Part shown: in pieces, positions 14,619 through 21,697 of the stretch
How positions within the stretch are numbered: position 1 is the first letter of the stretch
Layout of the letters: each line of letters starts with the position of its first letter
From: DASZVN01 sp035547055
GTDB lineage: Bacteria > Pseudomonadota > Alphaproteobacteria > Rhizobiales > Methylopilaceae
DNA length: 22,659 nt
NCBI GenBank assembly: GCA_035547055.1
Contig: DASZVN010000028.1
Coordinates: forward strand, 1-22,659
Direction: 5' to 3'
Position numbers and translations under genes: made by a program
Notes under the pieces: generated by a model
Told to the model about the DNA's origin: nothing
Seen by the model: the letters and a program-made list of their open reading frames with translations, nothing else
Database searches by the model: none

Positions 14619-16043
14619 TCAGCGCACGAGAACGTTGCGGAACTGCCACGGGTCGGACACGTCGATGTCCTCGGGGAACAGGCCGGGCCGCCCGGCGAGC
14701 GGCGTCCAGTCGGTATAGACGCCGACGACCGGCCCGAGATAGGGACGCTGGACCTCGAGGCAGCGGCGGAAGTCCATCTCGTCGGCCTCGACGATGCCGG
14801 CCTTCGGGTTTTCCAGCGCCCATACCATGCCGGCCAGCACCGCGGAGGTGACCTGGAGGCCGGTCGCGTTCTGGTAGGGCGCGATCCGGCGGGTCTCCTC
14901 GATCGAGAGCTGCGAGCCGTACCAATAGGCACCCTTCGCGTGGCCGTAGAGGAGCACGCCGAGCTCGTCGATGCCGTCGACGATCTCGTCCTCGCCGAGG
15001 ATGTGCTCGCGCCGCTGGACCTCGCCGCGGCCGAACATCTCGTGGAGCGACAGCACCGCGTCGTCGCAGGGGTGGTAGGCATAGTGGCAGGTCGGCCGGT
15101 AGGCGACCTTCCCCCCCTCGCGGAGGGTGAGGTAGTCGGCGATCGAGATCGCCTCGTTGTGGGTGACGAGAAAGCCGTGCTGCGCTTTCGCGGTCGGCGT
15201 CCACGAGCGCACCCGGGTCGCGGCGCCGGGCTGCAGCAGGTAGATCGCGGGGGCGCCGTCGCCGAAGGTGCGGGCGTTGTCCGGCATCCAGCGCTCGTGG
15301 GTGCCCCAGCCGAGCTCGGCCGGCTGGTTGCCCTCCGAGACGAAGCCCTCGACCGACCAGGTGTTGACGAACGTGCCGAGCGGTTTTGGTGCCCGCGCCC
15401 GCTGGGTGTCGCGCTCGGCGATATGGATGCCCTTGACGCCGAGCCGCCGGGCGAGTGCCGCCCATTCCTCGCGGCGCCTCGGCTCGGCGCCGCCGTCGCC
15501 GAGGTCGCGGGCGAGGTCGAGCAGCGCCTGCTTGACGAACCACGACACCATGCCGGGATTGGCGCCCGAGCAGGATACCGCGGTGGTGCCGCCGGGGTTC
15601 TTCCGCCGCGCCGCCAGCACGGTCTCACGGAGCGCGTAGTTGGTGCGCGCCGCCGGGTCGCTGCCGCGGTCGAAATAGAAGCCCGGCCACGGCTCGATCA
15701 CGGTGTCGACATAGAGGGCGCCGAGCGAGCGGCAGAGCTCAATGATGGCGAGCGAGGAGGTGTCGACCGAGAGGTTGACGCAGAAGCCCTGGCCGCCGCC
15801 GGCGGCGAGGAGCGGCGTCAGGATCTCGGCGAAATTCTCGCGGGTCAGCGCCTGCTGGATGAAGCGGATGCCGCGCTCGTCGAGGATGGCGCGGTTCTCG
15901 TCGCGCGGGTCGATCACGACGAGGCGGCTCTTGTCGAAGGCGAAATGGCGCTCGATCAGGGGCAGCGTGCCGCGCCCGATGGAGCCGAAGCCGATCATCA
16001 CGATCGGCCCCTCGATGCGGCCATGCACCGGCCATTCCGCCAT
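14619..16043 (-). CDS. hss: Homospermidine synthase
   Basis: A 474-residue NAD-dependent enzyme that makes sym-homospermidine from two putrescines (or from putrescine and spermidine) with release of an amine. The N-terminal dinucleotide motif is MIGFGSIGRGT (about 16-26). Family-typical stretches follow: VNLSVDTSSL, YVDTVIEPWPGFY, SGANPGMVSWFVKQAL and TWSVEGFVSEGNQPAELGWG. The length is normal for bacterial Hss. The ATG at 16043 has AAGGGA eight bases upstream; an upstream in-frame start at 16088 would only add a poor leader. It lies downstream of the AbrB-family gene (66 bases away) on the same strand as the GNAT and ornithine decarboxylase genes, giving a complete ornithine-to-homospermidine route. 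Confidence 0.95.
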   Translation of the reverse strand: MAEWPVHGRIEGPIVMIGFGSIGRGTLPLIERHFAFDKSRLVVIDPRDENRAILDERGIRFIQQALTRENFAEILTPLLAAGGGQGFCVNLSVDTSSLAIIELCRSLGALYVDTVIEPWPGFYFDRGSDPAARTNYALRETVLAARRKNPGGTTAVSCSGANPGMVSWFVKQALLDLARDLGDGGAEPRRREEWAALARRLGVKGIHIAERDTQRARAPKPLGTFVNTWSVEGFVSEGNQPAELGWGTHERWMPDNARTFGDGAPAIYLLQPGAATRVRSWTPTAKAQHGFLVTHNEAISIADYLTLREGGKVAYRPTCHYAYHPCDDAVLSLHEMFGRGEVQRREHILGEDEIVDGIDELGVLLYGHAKGAYWYGSQLSIEETRRIAPYQNATGLQVTSAVLAGMVWALENPKAGIVEADEMDFRRCLEVQRPYLGPVVGVYTDWTPLAGRPGLFPEDIDVSDPWQFRNVLVR

Positions 16044-16109
16044 GATGGTGTTCCCTTGGTGGTCGTGGAAGAGGAGCGCGCCCGTCAATAGGGGTGCCGG
16101 GCGGCGGGA

Positions 16110-17213
16110 TCAACCGGCGGCGGCACCGCGGCGGGCGATCAGCCGTGCCAGCGCCGGGCCGATCAGGATCACCAGGATCAGCCGCGCCGCCTGGAGGGCG
16201 AAGACGAAGGCGAGGTCGGCGTGGCTGCCGGCGGCGAGAATCGCGACCGAATCGATGCCGCCGGGCGTGGTCGCGAGGAAAGCGGTCAGCGCGTCGGCAT
16301 GGGCGAAGCGCACCAGGAGCGCTGCCGAGCCGATGCAGAGCACGATCAGGGCGAAGGCCGAGGCCAGCATCTGCGGAATCGCCGCCAGCATCGCCAGCAC
16401 GAGGTCGCGGGTGAAGCGCAGCCCGACATACCAGCCGATCACGCCATAGGCGGCGCCGAGCAGCCATTCCGGCAGGACGATGTCGAGGAGGCCGAAGCCT
16501 TGCAGGAAGGCGGCGCCGAGCATCGGCACCAGCACGCCGCCGGAGGGGATGCCGAGCCTCACCCCGAGCGCGCCGCCGCCGATCGCGACCGCGAGCGTCG
16601 CAGCGAAGCCGGCCACGTCGCCGATGCCGAGGAGGGTCGGCTGTGCGAGGGCAGGCGCGCCCGCCGCGCCGCCGAGGCCGAACCAGAAATGGCTGACCAG
16701 CGCCGTCGCGACGACGACGCAGATGACGCGGACATATTGCATCAGCGCGACGACGCGGGGGTCGGCGCCGAAATCCTCCGCCATCGCGACCATGCCGGTC
16801 GAGGCGCCGGGCATGGTGCCGAGCACCACGCTCTCTTCGGGCAGGCGGCCGGCGCGCCGCATCAGGAGCGCGACCGCCGCCGCGGCGCCGAGCGTGGTCG
16901 CGAGGGCGAGCAGCATCGGTGCCCAGTCCTCGGCGATGGTGGCGAGGATCGCCGGCGACAGCGAACGGGCGATCAGGCAGCCGATCACGCCCTGGGCGAC
17001 GACGAACAGCGGCCGCGGCACCCGCCCGGCGAAGCCGCCCAGGCCGAAGCCGACTCCGACCAGCATCGGTCCGAGCAAGAGCGCCGCCGGCAGCCCCGCC
17101 CATTGCAGCAGCAGCGCGAGGGCGAGCGAGGCGACGAACAGCAGCGCCCACTGGCCGCCGACGGCGAGCGGCCGCGCGAGCGCGGTGCCCGGATCCGCCT
17201 CCCGGTCGGCCAC
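16110..17213 (-). CDS. AbrB-family integral membrane protein
   Basis: A 367-residue polytopic membrane protein of the AbrB (ammonia monooxygenase-like) transporter family, not the DNA-binding AbrB of Bacillus. About ten hydrophobic helices are visible in two related halves. Each half carries a small-residue PG motif: LGTMPGASTGMVAMAEDFG and TTPGGIDSVAIL. LLGPMLVG and VPMLGAAF are the matching helices that precede them. The GTG at 17213 lies two bases after the GNAT stop, so co-translation is likely. The family's substrate is not established. Its place between polyamine genes makes a role in amine or organic-acid transport worth considering, but this is only context. Confidence 0.88.
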   Translation of the reverse strand: MADREADPGTALARPLAVGGQWALLFVASLALALLLQWAGLPAALLLGPMLVGVGFGLGGFAGRVPRPLFVVAQGVIGCLIARSLSPAILATIAEDWAPMLLALATTLGAAAAVALLMRRAGRLPEESVVLGTMPGASTGMVAMAEDFGADPRVVALMQYVRVICVVVATALVSHFWFGLGGAAGAPALAQPTLLGIGDVAGFAATLAVAIGGGALGVRLGIPSGGVLVPMLGAAFLQGFGLLDIVLPEWLLGAAYGVIGWYVGLRFTRDLVLAMLAAIPQMLASAFALIVLCIGSAALLVRFAHADALTAFLATTPGGIDSVAILAAGSHADLAFVFALQAARLILVILIGPALARLIARRGAAAG

Positions 17214-17215
17214 CG

Positions 17216-17764
17216 CTACGCCACGCGCCGGCGGTGCGGGGCCGTTGGCGCCGGGACCGTCGCCGGCAGCGGGATCGCCCCGGTCGGCCGCAGCCGTCCG
17301 TGCGCGCCGGCGAGCGCGCCTTGGACAAGCTCATGGCCGAGGAAGCGCGCACGCTCGACCGGGCCCGGCAGCGTCAGGCGGCGGGCGGGCGCGGCGTCGA
17401 AGCCGAAGCGGCCGTAATAGGGCGCGTCGCCGACCAGCACGACCGCTTGGTGCCCCCGCGCGGCGGCTTCGGCCAGCGCCGCCTGCATCAGCGCGCTGCC
17501 GAGGCCGCGGCCCTGCGCGCCCGGCGCGACCGCGAGCGGACCCAGCATCAGCATCGCCCGGTCGGCCGCGACGTGCCACAGGCGGACGGTGCCGACCACC
17601 GCGCCGTCCTCCTCGCCGACGAAGGACAGTCCCGCCGCGGGCAGGCGGCCGTCGCGCAGGCGCTGGCAGGTCTTGGCGAAGCGGGCCGCGCCGAAGACGC
17701 GGTCGAGCAGCGCCTCGCGCGCGGGCACGTCGGCAGGCATTTCGGGACGGACGAACGCAGACAT
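17216..17764 (-). CDS. GNAT family N-acetyltransferase (YhbS-like)
   Basis: A 182-residue acetyltransferase. The acetyl-CoA binding core is LGPLAVAPGAQGRGLGSALMQ (about 74-94), with the Q/RxxGxG/A pyrophosphate loop. The preceding strand pair (SFVGEEDGAVVGTVRLWHV) and the following VVLVGDAPYYGRFGF are typical of the YhbS subgroup. A Pro/Ala tail ends the protein. It lies between ornithine decarboxylase and the AbrB-family gene on the same strand. A GNAT gene between the decarboxylase and hss is, as I recall, common in alphaproteobacteria, which suggests acetylation of a polyamine or its precursor; the substrate is not shown by the sequence. The ATG at 17764 has only a weak ribosome site. Confidence 0.88.
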   Translation of the reverse strand: MSAFVRPEMPADVPAREALLDRVFGAARFAKTCQRLRDGRLPAAGLSFVGEEDGAVVGTVRLWHVAADRAMLMLGPLAVAPGAQGRGLGSALMQAALAEAAARGHQAVVLVGDAPYYGRFGFDAAPARRLTLPGPVERARFLGHELVQGALAGAHGRLRPTGAIPLPATVPAPTAPHRRRVA

Positions 17765-17809
17765 GGCGATGGTACCAAAAAGGGAGCCGAAAAATCCGTC
17801 CCGTCGTCC

Positions 17810-17950
17810 CCCTCACCCGCTCGCCTGCTTCGCAGGCGAGTCGACCTCTCCCCGCCGGGGAGAGGTCGAGGAAGGCGCCGCACCCTTTCACCTCTCCCGG
17901 AGGGAGAGGTCGGATCGCCCGTGCGTCAGCACGGGCGATCCGGGTGAGGG
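17810..17950. repeat. 141-bp element of four consecutive perfect hairpins
   Basis: The outer ends are CCCTCACCCG (17810-17819) and CGGGTGAGGG (17941-17950), a perfect 10-bp inverted repeat. Inside are four perfect palindromes: 17820-17840 (9-bp arms, TTC loop), 17841-17869 (14-bp arms around one base), 17890-17910 (9-bp arms, 3-base loop) and 17911-17942 (14-bp arms, GTCA loop). It lies between the decarboxylase stop and the GNAT start, so any transcript running through would carry it. It resembles non-coding palindromic repeats of alphaproteobacteria. Confidence 0.85.
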
Positions 17951-17993
17951 TTACGACCTCTCGGTGAAGGCGCGAACGACGCCTGGAGACGCC

Positions 17994-19124
17994 TCAGATC
18001 ACGTGGGTCTCGAGCGGCTTGAAGCCGTTGAAGGCGACCGCGGCGTAGGTCGAGGTGTAGGCCCCGGCCGCCTCGATCAGGACGCGGTCGCCGATCTCCA
18101 GGCTCACGGGCAGGAGATAAGGCTCCTTCTCGTAGAGCACGTCGGCCGAGTCGCAGGTCGGCCCGGCGAGGACGCAGGGCTCCGTCGCGTCGCCGTCGCG
18201 CGGCGTCTTGATCGGGTAGCGGATCGATTCGTCCATCGTCTCGGCGAGGCCGCCGAACTTGCCGATGTCGAGATAGACCCAGCGCACCGGGTCCGCCTCC
18301 GACTTCCGCGAGATCAGCACCACCTCGGCCTGGATCGCGCCGGCATTGCCGACGAGGCCGCGGCCGGGCTCGATGATGGTCTCGGGCAGCCGGTTGCCGA
18401 AATGGCGGCGGAGCGAGCGGAAGATGGTCGCGCCGTAGTTCTCGACGCCGGGGATCGGCCTCAGGTACTTCGCCGGGAAGCCGCCGCCGAGATTGACCAT
18501 CGCGAGCTGGATGCCGCGCTCGCCGCAGTCGCGAAAAACCTTCGCCGCGGTCGCGAGCGCGCGGTCCCACATCTTCGGCTCGCGCTGCTGCGAGCCGACG
18601 TGGAACGACACGCCGTGGGCGACGAGGCCGCGGCGGTGGGCGTGCTCCAGCACGTCGGCCGCCATCTCCGGCACGCAGCCGAACTTCCGCGACAGCGGCC
18701 ACTCGGCGCCCGTGTTCTCGCAGAGGATGCGGCAGAACACGCGGGCGCCGGGAGCGGCGCGGGCGATCTTCTCGACCTCGGCGTTGCAATCGACCGCGAA
18801 CAGGTCGATGCCGAGCGCGCGGGCGAGCGCGATGTCGCGCTCCTTCTTGATAGTGTTGCCGAAGGAGATGCGGTCGGGCGTCGCGCCGGCGGCCAGCGCC
18901 ATCTCGATCTCGGCGACCGAGGCGGTGTCGAAGCACGAGCCGAGCTCGGCCAGGAGCCTCAGGATCTCCGGCGCCGGGTTGGCCTTCACGGCGTAGAACA
19001 CGCGCGTGTCGGGCAGCGCCTTGGCGAAGGCGAGGTAGTTGTCCCGCACGATGTCGCGGTCGACGACGAGGCAGGGCCCGTCGAATCGTCGCGACGCCAG
19101 GAATTCGCGAATGCGCTCGGTCAT
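17994..19124 (-). CDS. Ornithine decarboxylase, alanine-racemase fold (type III PLP)
   Basis: A 376-residue PLP-dependent decarboxylase that converts ornithine (possibly also lysine) to putrescine. The PLP Lys is Lys47 in YAVKANP. His175 (SFHVGSQ) stacks on the cofactor, a Gly-rich loop follows (NLGGGFP), and EPGR (252-255) binds phosphate. Cys324-Asp325 in GPTCDSADVL supply the active-site residues from the partner subunit, as in eukaryotic-type ornithine decarboxylase; CDS at this position separates it from LysA. The ATG at 19124 has GGGGGA six bases upstream. It heads the minus-strand group that includes GNAT, the AbrB-family protein and homospermidine synthase. A long structured leader precedes it, so control at the RNA level is likely. 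Confidence 0.93.
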   Translation of the reverse strand: MTERIREFLASRRFDGPCLVVDRDIVRDNYLAFAKALPDTRVFYAVKANPAPEILRLLAELGSCFDTASVAEIEMALAAGATPDRISFGNTIKKERDIALARALGIDLFAVDCNAEVEKIARAAPGARVFCRILCENTGAEWPLSRKFGCVPEMAADVLEHAHRRGLVAHGVSFHVGSQQREPKMWDRALATAAKVFRDCGERGIQLAMVNLGGGFPAKYLRPIPGVENYGATIFRSLRRHFGNRLPETIIEPGRGLVGNAGAIQAEVVLISRKSEADPVRWVYLDIGKFGGLAETMDESIRYPIKTPRDGDATEPCVLAGPTCDSADVLYEKEPYLLPVSLEIGDRVLIEAAGAYTSTYAAVAFNGFKPLETHVI

Positions 19125-19506
19125 TGGCGGTCCCCCATGAGGGAAGCGTTGGCCCTGCGGATGACGCCGCATCGCCGCGCGCGCGATGGAGACGCACGCA
19201 GCGCTTTACGCCATCCGCCGCCGGCCCGAGGGCCGGCCGCTCGTTCGCGCCGAACGGCATGCTGGGGCTTCGGCGGACGCATGCCGCCTCGGCCTGTCAT
19301 GCCACCGCTTGGAATGGGGAATCCCACTCCGCACGCCCGGCAAGGATGTAGTGCCTCTTCAGTGTCGCCGGCCTGTGGAGAGCCGGCAGAGACCAAAAAA
19401 GCCCGCTACGTCGTTGCTTTAAGTCGCGTCCGCCGACCGAGCGTCGGCTTAGACCCGGTTTTTCTCCGGTCACCGGTCTGCCCAGCCGGGCTTCCCGGCT
19501 GACCGG
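19125..19506 (-). promoter_or_regulatory. Structured leader of the ornithine decarboxylase gene, probable speF-type RNA
   Basis: The 567-base gap upstream of the decarboxylase holds no convincing gene. In minus-strand order it contains an 8-bp hairpin (CAGCCGGG/CCCGGCTG, 19483-19501) inside a GACCGG/CCGGTC stem; GCCGAC-GTCGGC (19432-19448); a T6 tract (19395-19400); GCCGGC arms just after it; the GC stem GCCGGCCC/GGGCCGGC (19220-19237); GATGG/CCATC (19185-19215); and TGCGG/CCGCA (19156-19171). The Rfam speF motif is known upstream of alphaproteobacterial ornithine decarboxylases, and position and structure agree. I assign it from context and recall of the family, without a covariance search. 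A minus-strand frame through this region ends in TGA overlapping the decarboxylase ATG. Confidence 0.6.
19395..19420 (-). terminator. Terminator-like T-run within the decarboxylase leader
   Basis: On the minus strand AAAGC (19416-19420) pairs with GCTTT at the start of a six-T tract (19395-19402) across a 13-base loop. The stem is weak alone but follows directly after the GCCGAC/GTCGGC hairpin. It lies 270 bases upstream of the decarboxylase ATG, where it could act as an attenuator or as the end of a small RNA. Confidence 0.35.
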
Positions 19507-19616
19507 CACGCGACCACAGGCACGTGCGAAATTGGGCAATTCGCGAAATAAGCCGATTTGCCCGCGACCACAAGGGTTTCACGCGGTGCAGCGAAAATTA
19601 TTTGCGGGCCCTTGTG

Positions 19617-19687
19617 GGGGTGGGCATCGCTCGCGTTGCCCACGCGCGACCCCGGACCTGGGCATCGGCGCTGCCGATGCCCACCCC
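19617..19687. repeat. Inverted repeat next to the small membrane protein gene
   Basis: GGGGTGGGCATCG (19617-19629) and CGATGCCCACCCC (19675-19687) are perfect 13-bp inverted repeats. A second pair, CCACAAGGG (19568-19576) and CCCTTGTGG (19609-19617), abuts the left arm. The related hairpin at 19989-20015 also starts with GGGTGGGCA, so the two flank the small membrane gene. No gene is seen between 19507 and 19691. Confidence 0.65.
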
Positions 19688-19691
19688 ACGG

Positions 19692-19934
19692 TCAGCGGCG
19701 GAAGATCGGCTCGGTCTTGGTCGCCTTGCGGAGGAAGTTCACCAGCGCGACCGTCGCCAGCACGATGCCGACGAGCATCAGGATGGAGGTGCCGACATGG
19801 CCGAAGCCGAACAGGTTGGCCACGGCCCAGCTCCCGGCGACGGCGCCGACGAAGACCTCGGTGCCGACCAGGATGGCGGCGGAGATCACGGTCACGGCCT
19901 GGCGCCAGACGATGCGGGAACCGATGGATGCCAT
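19692..19934 (-). CDS. Small membrane protein, DUF2061-like
   Basis: An 80-residue protein with two hydrophobic segments (about 11-37, QAVTVISAAILVGTEVFVGAVAGSWAV in overall position, and 48-66) and a basic C-terminal tail (LRKATKTEPIFRR). The short N-terminal IVWRQAVT segment followed by paired helices resembles small DUF2061 inner-membrane proteins, but the match is from general appearance only. The ATG at 19934 has AAGG seven bases upstream; a GTG at 19958 would add eight Arg-rich residues. It is flanked on both sides by related inverted repeats. Confidence 0.65.
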   Translation of the reverse strand: MASIGSRIVWRQAVTVISAAILVGTEVFVGAVAGSWAVANLFGFGHVGTSILMLVGIVLATVALVNFLRKATKTEPIFRR

Positions 19935-19988
19935 TCGTCGCCTTCGCGCGGAGAGCACTGCGTGCGGTTGATCTATCGCGCCCCGGCA

Positions 19989-20015
19989 GGGTGGGCAAGC
20001 GCGGCTTGCCGACCC
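19989..20015. terminator. Hairpin downstream of the PAT-type acetyltransferase
   Basis: GGGT-G-GGCAAGC (19989-20000) and GCTTGCC-G-ACCC (20004-20015) pair across a GCG loop with one G-G mismatch. It lies seven bases beyond the stop of the acetyltransferase (minus strand). There is no T-run, so it may be a repeat-derived 3' end stabiliser rather than an intrinsic terminator. Confidence 0.4.
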
Positions 20016-20021
20016 GCCCGC

Positions 20022-20558
20022 CTACGGCTCCCGCTCGGGTGGCGCCGTATCGCCGTCGCCGAGGCTTCGCTGCATCAGGACGGTGTCGAGCCAACGGCCG
20101 TGCTTGCGGCCGACCGCCTCGAACGTCCCGACCATGCGGAAGCCGGCCGCCGCGTGGACGCCGACCGAGCCGGCATTGGCGGAATCGCCGATGACCGCGA
20201 TCATCTGGCGGAATCCCGCGGCCGTCGCGGCCTCGACCAGGGCGGCGAGCAGCGCCCGCCCGACGCCGAGCCGCCGCGCGTCGGCGGCGACGTAGACGGC
20301 ATCCTCCACCGTCAGCCCATAGGCCGCGCGCGGGCGATACGGGCCCGCATAGGCATAGCCGAGGACGCGGCCGGCCTCGTCGGCCGCGACGAGATAGGGG
20401 AAGCCTCCGGCTCGCAGCGTCTCGAAGCGGCGGGTCATCTCGGCGCGGCCGGGGGGCACGAGCTCGAACGAGGCGGTGCCGGTCGCGACCGCCTCGCCAT
20501 AGATCGCCGCGATGGCGGCGAGGTCGGCTGCGGCCGCGGGGCGGATGGCGATGGTCAT
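20022..20558 (-). CDS. GNAT N-acetyltransferase, phosphinothricin/methionine sulfoximine type (Pat-like)
   Basis: A 178-residue GNAT enzyme. IRPAAAADLAAIAAIYGEAV starts the fold; the acid-amine acetyltransferase signature YAGPYRPRAAYGLTVEDAVYV lies near residues 69-90; the acetyl-CoA loop is RRLGVGRALL (about 95-104); and IAVIGDSANAGSVGVHAAAGF is followed by GRKHGRWLDTVLMQRSL, the C-terminal block conserved in Pat/MddA proteins. Such enzymes acetylate phosphinothricin, methionine sulfoximine or related amino acids; in non-producers the natural role is probably detoxification of methionine derivatives. It is encoded alone, with an ATG at 20558. Confidence 0.9.
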   Translation of the reverse strand: MTIAIRPAAAADLAAIAAIYGEAVATGTASFELVPPGRAEMTRRFETLRAGGFPYLVAADEAGRVLGYAYAGPYRPRAAYGLTVEDAVYVAADARRLGVGRALLAALVEAATAAGFRQMIAVIGDSANAGSVGVHAAAGFRMVGTFEAVGRKHGRWLDTVLMQRSLGDGDTAPPEREP

Positions 20559-20616
20559 GGCGGATCCGATCGAGCCTTATCCCCGGCCCGAATCGCAAGG
20601 GTCAAGCCATGACCCA

Positions 20617-20734
20617 CTCCGGCTCGCTTTCGCTCGCCACCTCCCCCGCTTCGCAGGGGAGGATTAGCGCCGCGACCCTGTTCCTCCCCCGCGCCAGCGG
20701 GGGAGGGGGACCCTGCGAAGCAGGGTGGAGGGGG
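20617..20734. repeat. Composite palindromic repeat, modules in order A-B
   Basis: Module A (20617-20664) reads CTCCGGCTCGCT... through CTTCGCAGGGGAGGAT. Module B (20681-20734) reads TTCCTCCCCCGCGCCAG... through ACCCTGC-GAA-GCAGGGT and GGAGGGGG. The same modules occur at 5807-5926 in the order B-A, with scattered substitutions; the hairpin stem ACCCTGC here replaces ACCATGC there, with both arms changed together. It occupies the gap between the acetyltransferase start and the carD terminator. Confidence 0.75.
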
Positions 20735-20772
20735 CATTCGCGGCGCGGGCGAAGCGACGGTGGCCAAATACG

Positions 20773-20798
20773 AAAATGCCCCGGACCGGCCGGGGCAT
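20773..20798 (-). terminator. Intrinsic terminator downstream of carD
   Basis: ATGCCCCGG (20776-20784) and CCGGGGCAT (20790-20798) form a perfect 9-bp stem with a 5-base loop. On the minus strand it is followed by TTTTC, starting about 30 bases after the carD stop. It is a convincing rho-independent terminator, although its T-tract is short. Confidence 0.75.
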
Positions 20799-20826
20799 CT
20801 TCGGATCGTGCGAAGGGCAGGCGCCG

Positions 20827-21396
20827 TCAGGCGGCCTCGGCCTCTTCCTCGGCCGGCTGGGCGGTGCGGGCGCCGCGGGCCGGAGCCTTGGCCAGCGCGG
20901 CCTCGATGCGGCGCACCGCCTCGGTGTCGGTGACGCGGTCGATCGCCGCGATCTCGCGGGCCATGCGGTCGAGCGCGGCCTCGTAGAGCTGGCGCTCGCT
21001 GTAGGACTGCTCGGGCTGCGCCTCGGAGCGGTGGAGGTCGCGCACCACCTCGGCGATGGCGACGAGATCGCCCGAATTGATCTTGGCGTCGTATTCCTGG
21101 GCGCGGCGGCTCCACATCGTGCGCTTGATGCGGGCGCGGCCCTTCAGCGTGTCCATGGCGCGGCCGACGATGTCCGGCGCGGCGAGCTTGCGCATGCCGA
21201 CGCTCGCGATCTTCGCCACCGGCACGCGCAGGGTCATCTTGTCCTTCTCGAAGGTGATGACGAACAGCTCGAGCTTGTAGCCCGCGATCTCCTGCTCCTC
21301 GATGCCGACGATCTGGCCGACGCCGTGCGCGGGATAGACGATGTGCTCGTTGGTCTTGAATCCCTGTCGATTGCTGGTCTTCTTGGCACTGGTCAT
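20827..21396 (-). CDS. carD: CarD family transcription regulator
   Basis: A 189-residue RNA polymerase-binding protein. The N-terminal Tudor-like domain (about 12-75: FKTNEHIVYPAHGVGQIVGIEEQEI, then LELFVITFEKDKMTLRVPVAKI) contacts the beta subunit. The C-terminal helical domain (about 80-165) has KRTMWSRRAQEYDAKINSGDL and SYSERQLYEAALDRMAREIAA, which bind upstream promoter DNA and stabilise open complexes. An acidic Glu/Ala tail ends it. ATG 21396 gives the usual alphaproteobacterial N-terminus; AGGAG lies 11 bases upstream. In-frame starts at 21489 and 21525 would add a disordered, charged leader and cannot be excluded. A strong terminator follows. CarD and FdxA are often neighbours in alphaproteobacteria. 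Confidence 0.95.
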   Translation of the reverse strand: MTSAKKTSNRQGFKTNEHIVYPAHGVGQIVGIEEQEIAGYKLELFVITFEKDKMTLRVPVAKIASVGMRKLAAPDIVGRAMDTLKGRARIKRTMWSRRAQEYDAKINSGDLVAIAEVVRDLHRSEAQPEQSYSERQLYEAALDRMAREIAAIDRVTDTEAVRRIEAALAKAPARGARTAQPAEEEAEAA

Positions 21397-21613
21397 CGTC
21401 TCGCGCGCTCCTGATCCCGGCGGCTCGGCACCAGCCGCCGGCGTCTTGGTGTCGGCCGCCGCCCGGCGCTCTTGCCGGGGATGAGCCATCGTTCGATTGC
21501 GGTCACTCTCCGGGCGTGCCGCCAACCAGCCGCGCGCCGCCGAACAGCAATTGTTCCGAATGGAAGCCCCGACTCATCGGGGCGAGAGAGTGACGACCGT
21601 CATCGATCAGCCA

Positions 21614-21642
21614 CATATACCACATTCGTGGGGTGGCGGCAA
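21614..21642 (-). promoter_or_regulatory. Predicted carD promoter
   Basis: On the minus strand TTGCCG (21637-21642) and TATATG (21614-21619) are spaced by exactly 17 bases. This is the best sigma-70-like element in the carD-fdxA gap. It predicts a leader of about 210 bases to the chosen carD ATG, containing the hairpin GCCCCGA-CTCA-TCGGGGC (21566-21583) and GAACA-N5-TGTTC (21542-21556). Confidence 0.55.
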
Positions 21643-21697
21643 ATCAACGCCCTAGATCAAGCAAGTCCGGCCGCCAATACATCCGAGGCGTGTAGCT

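Noticed and set aside
19386..19450. Possible tRNA or independent small RNA at the T-run upstream of the decarboxylase
   Set aside because: No T-loop consensus or CCA-adjacent acceptor stem was found; the stems fit better as part of the decarboxylase leader, although a short independent transcript cannot be excluded.
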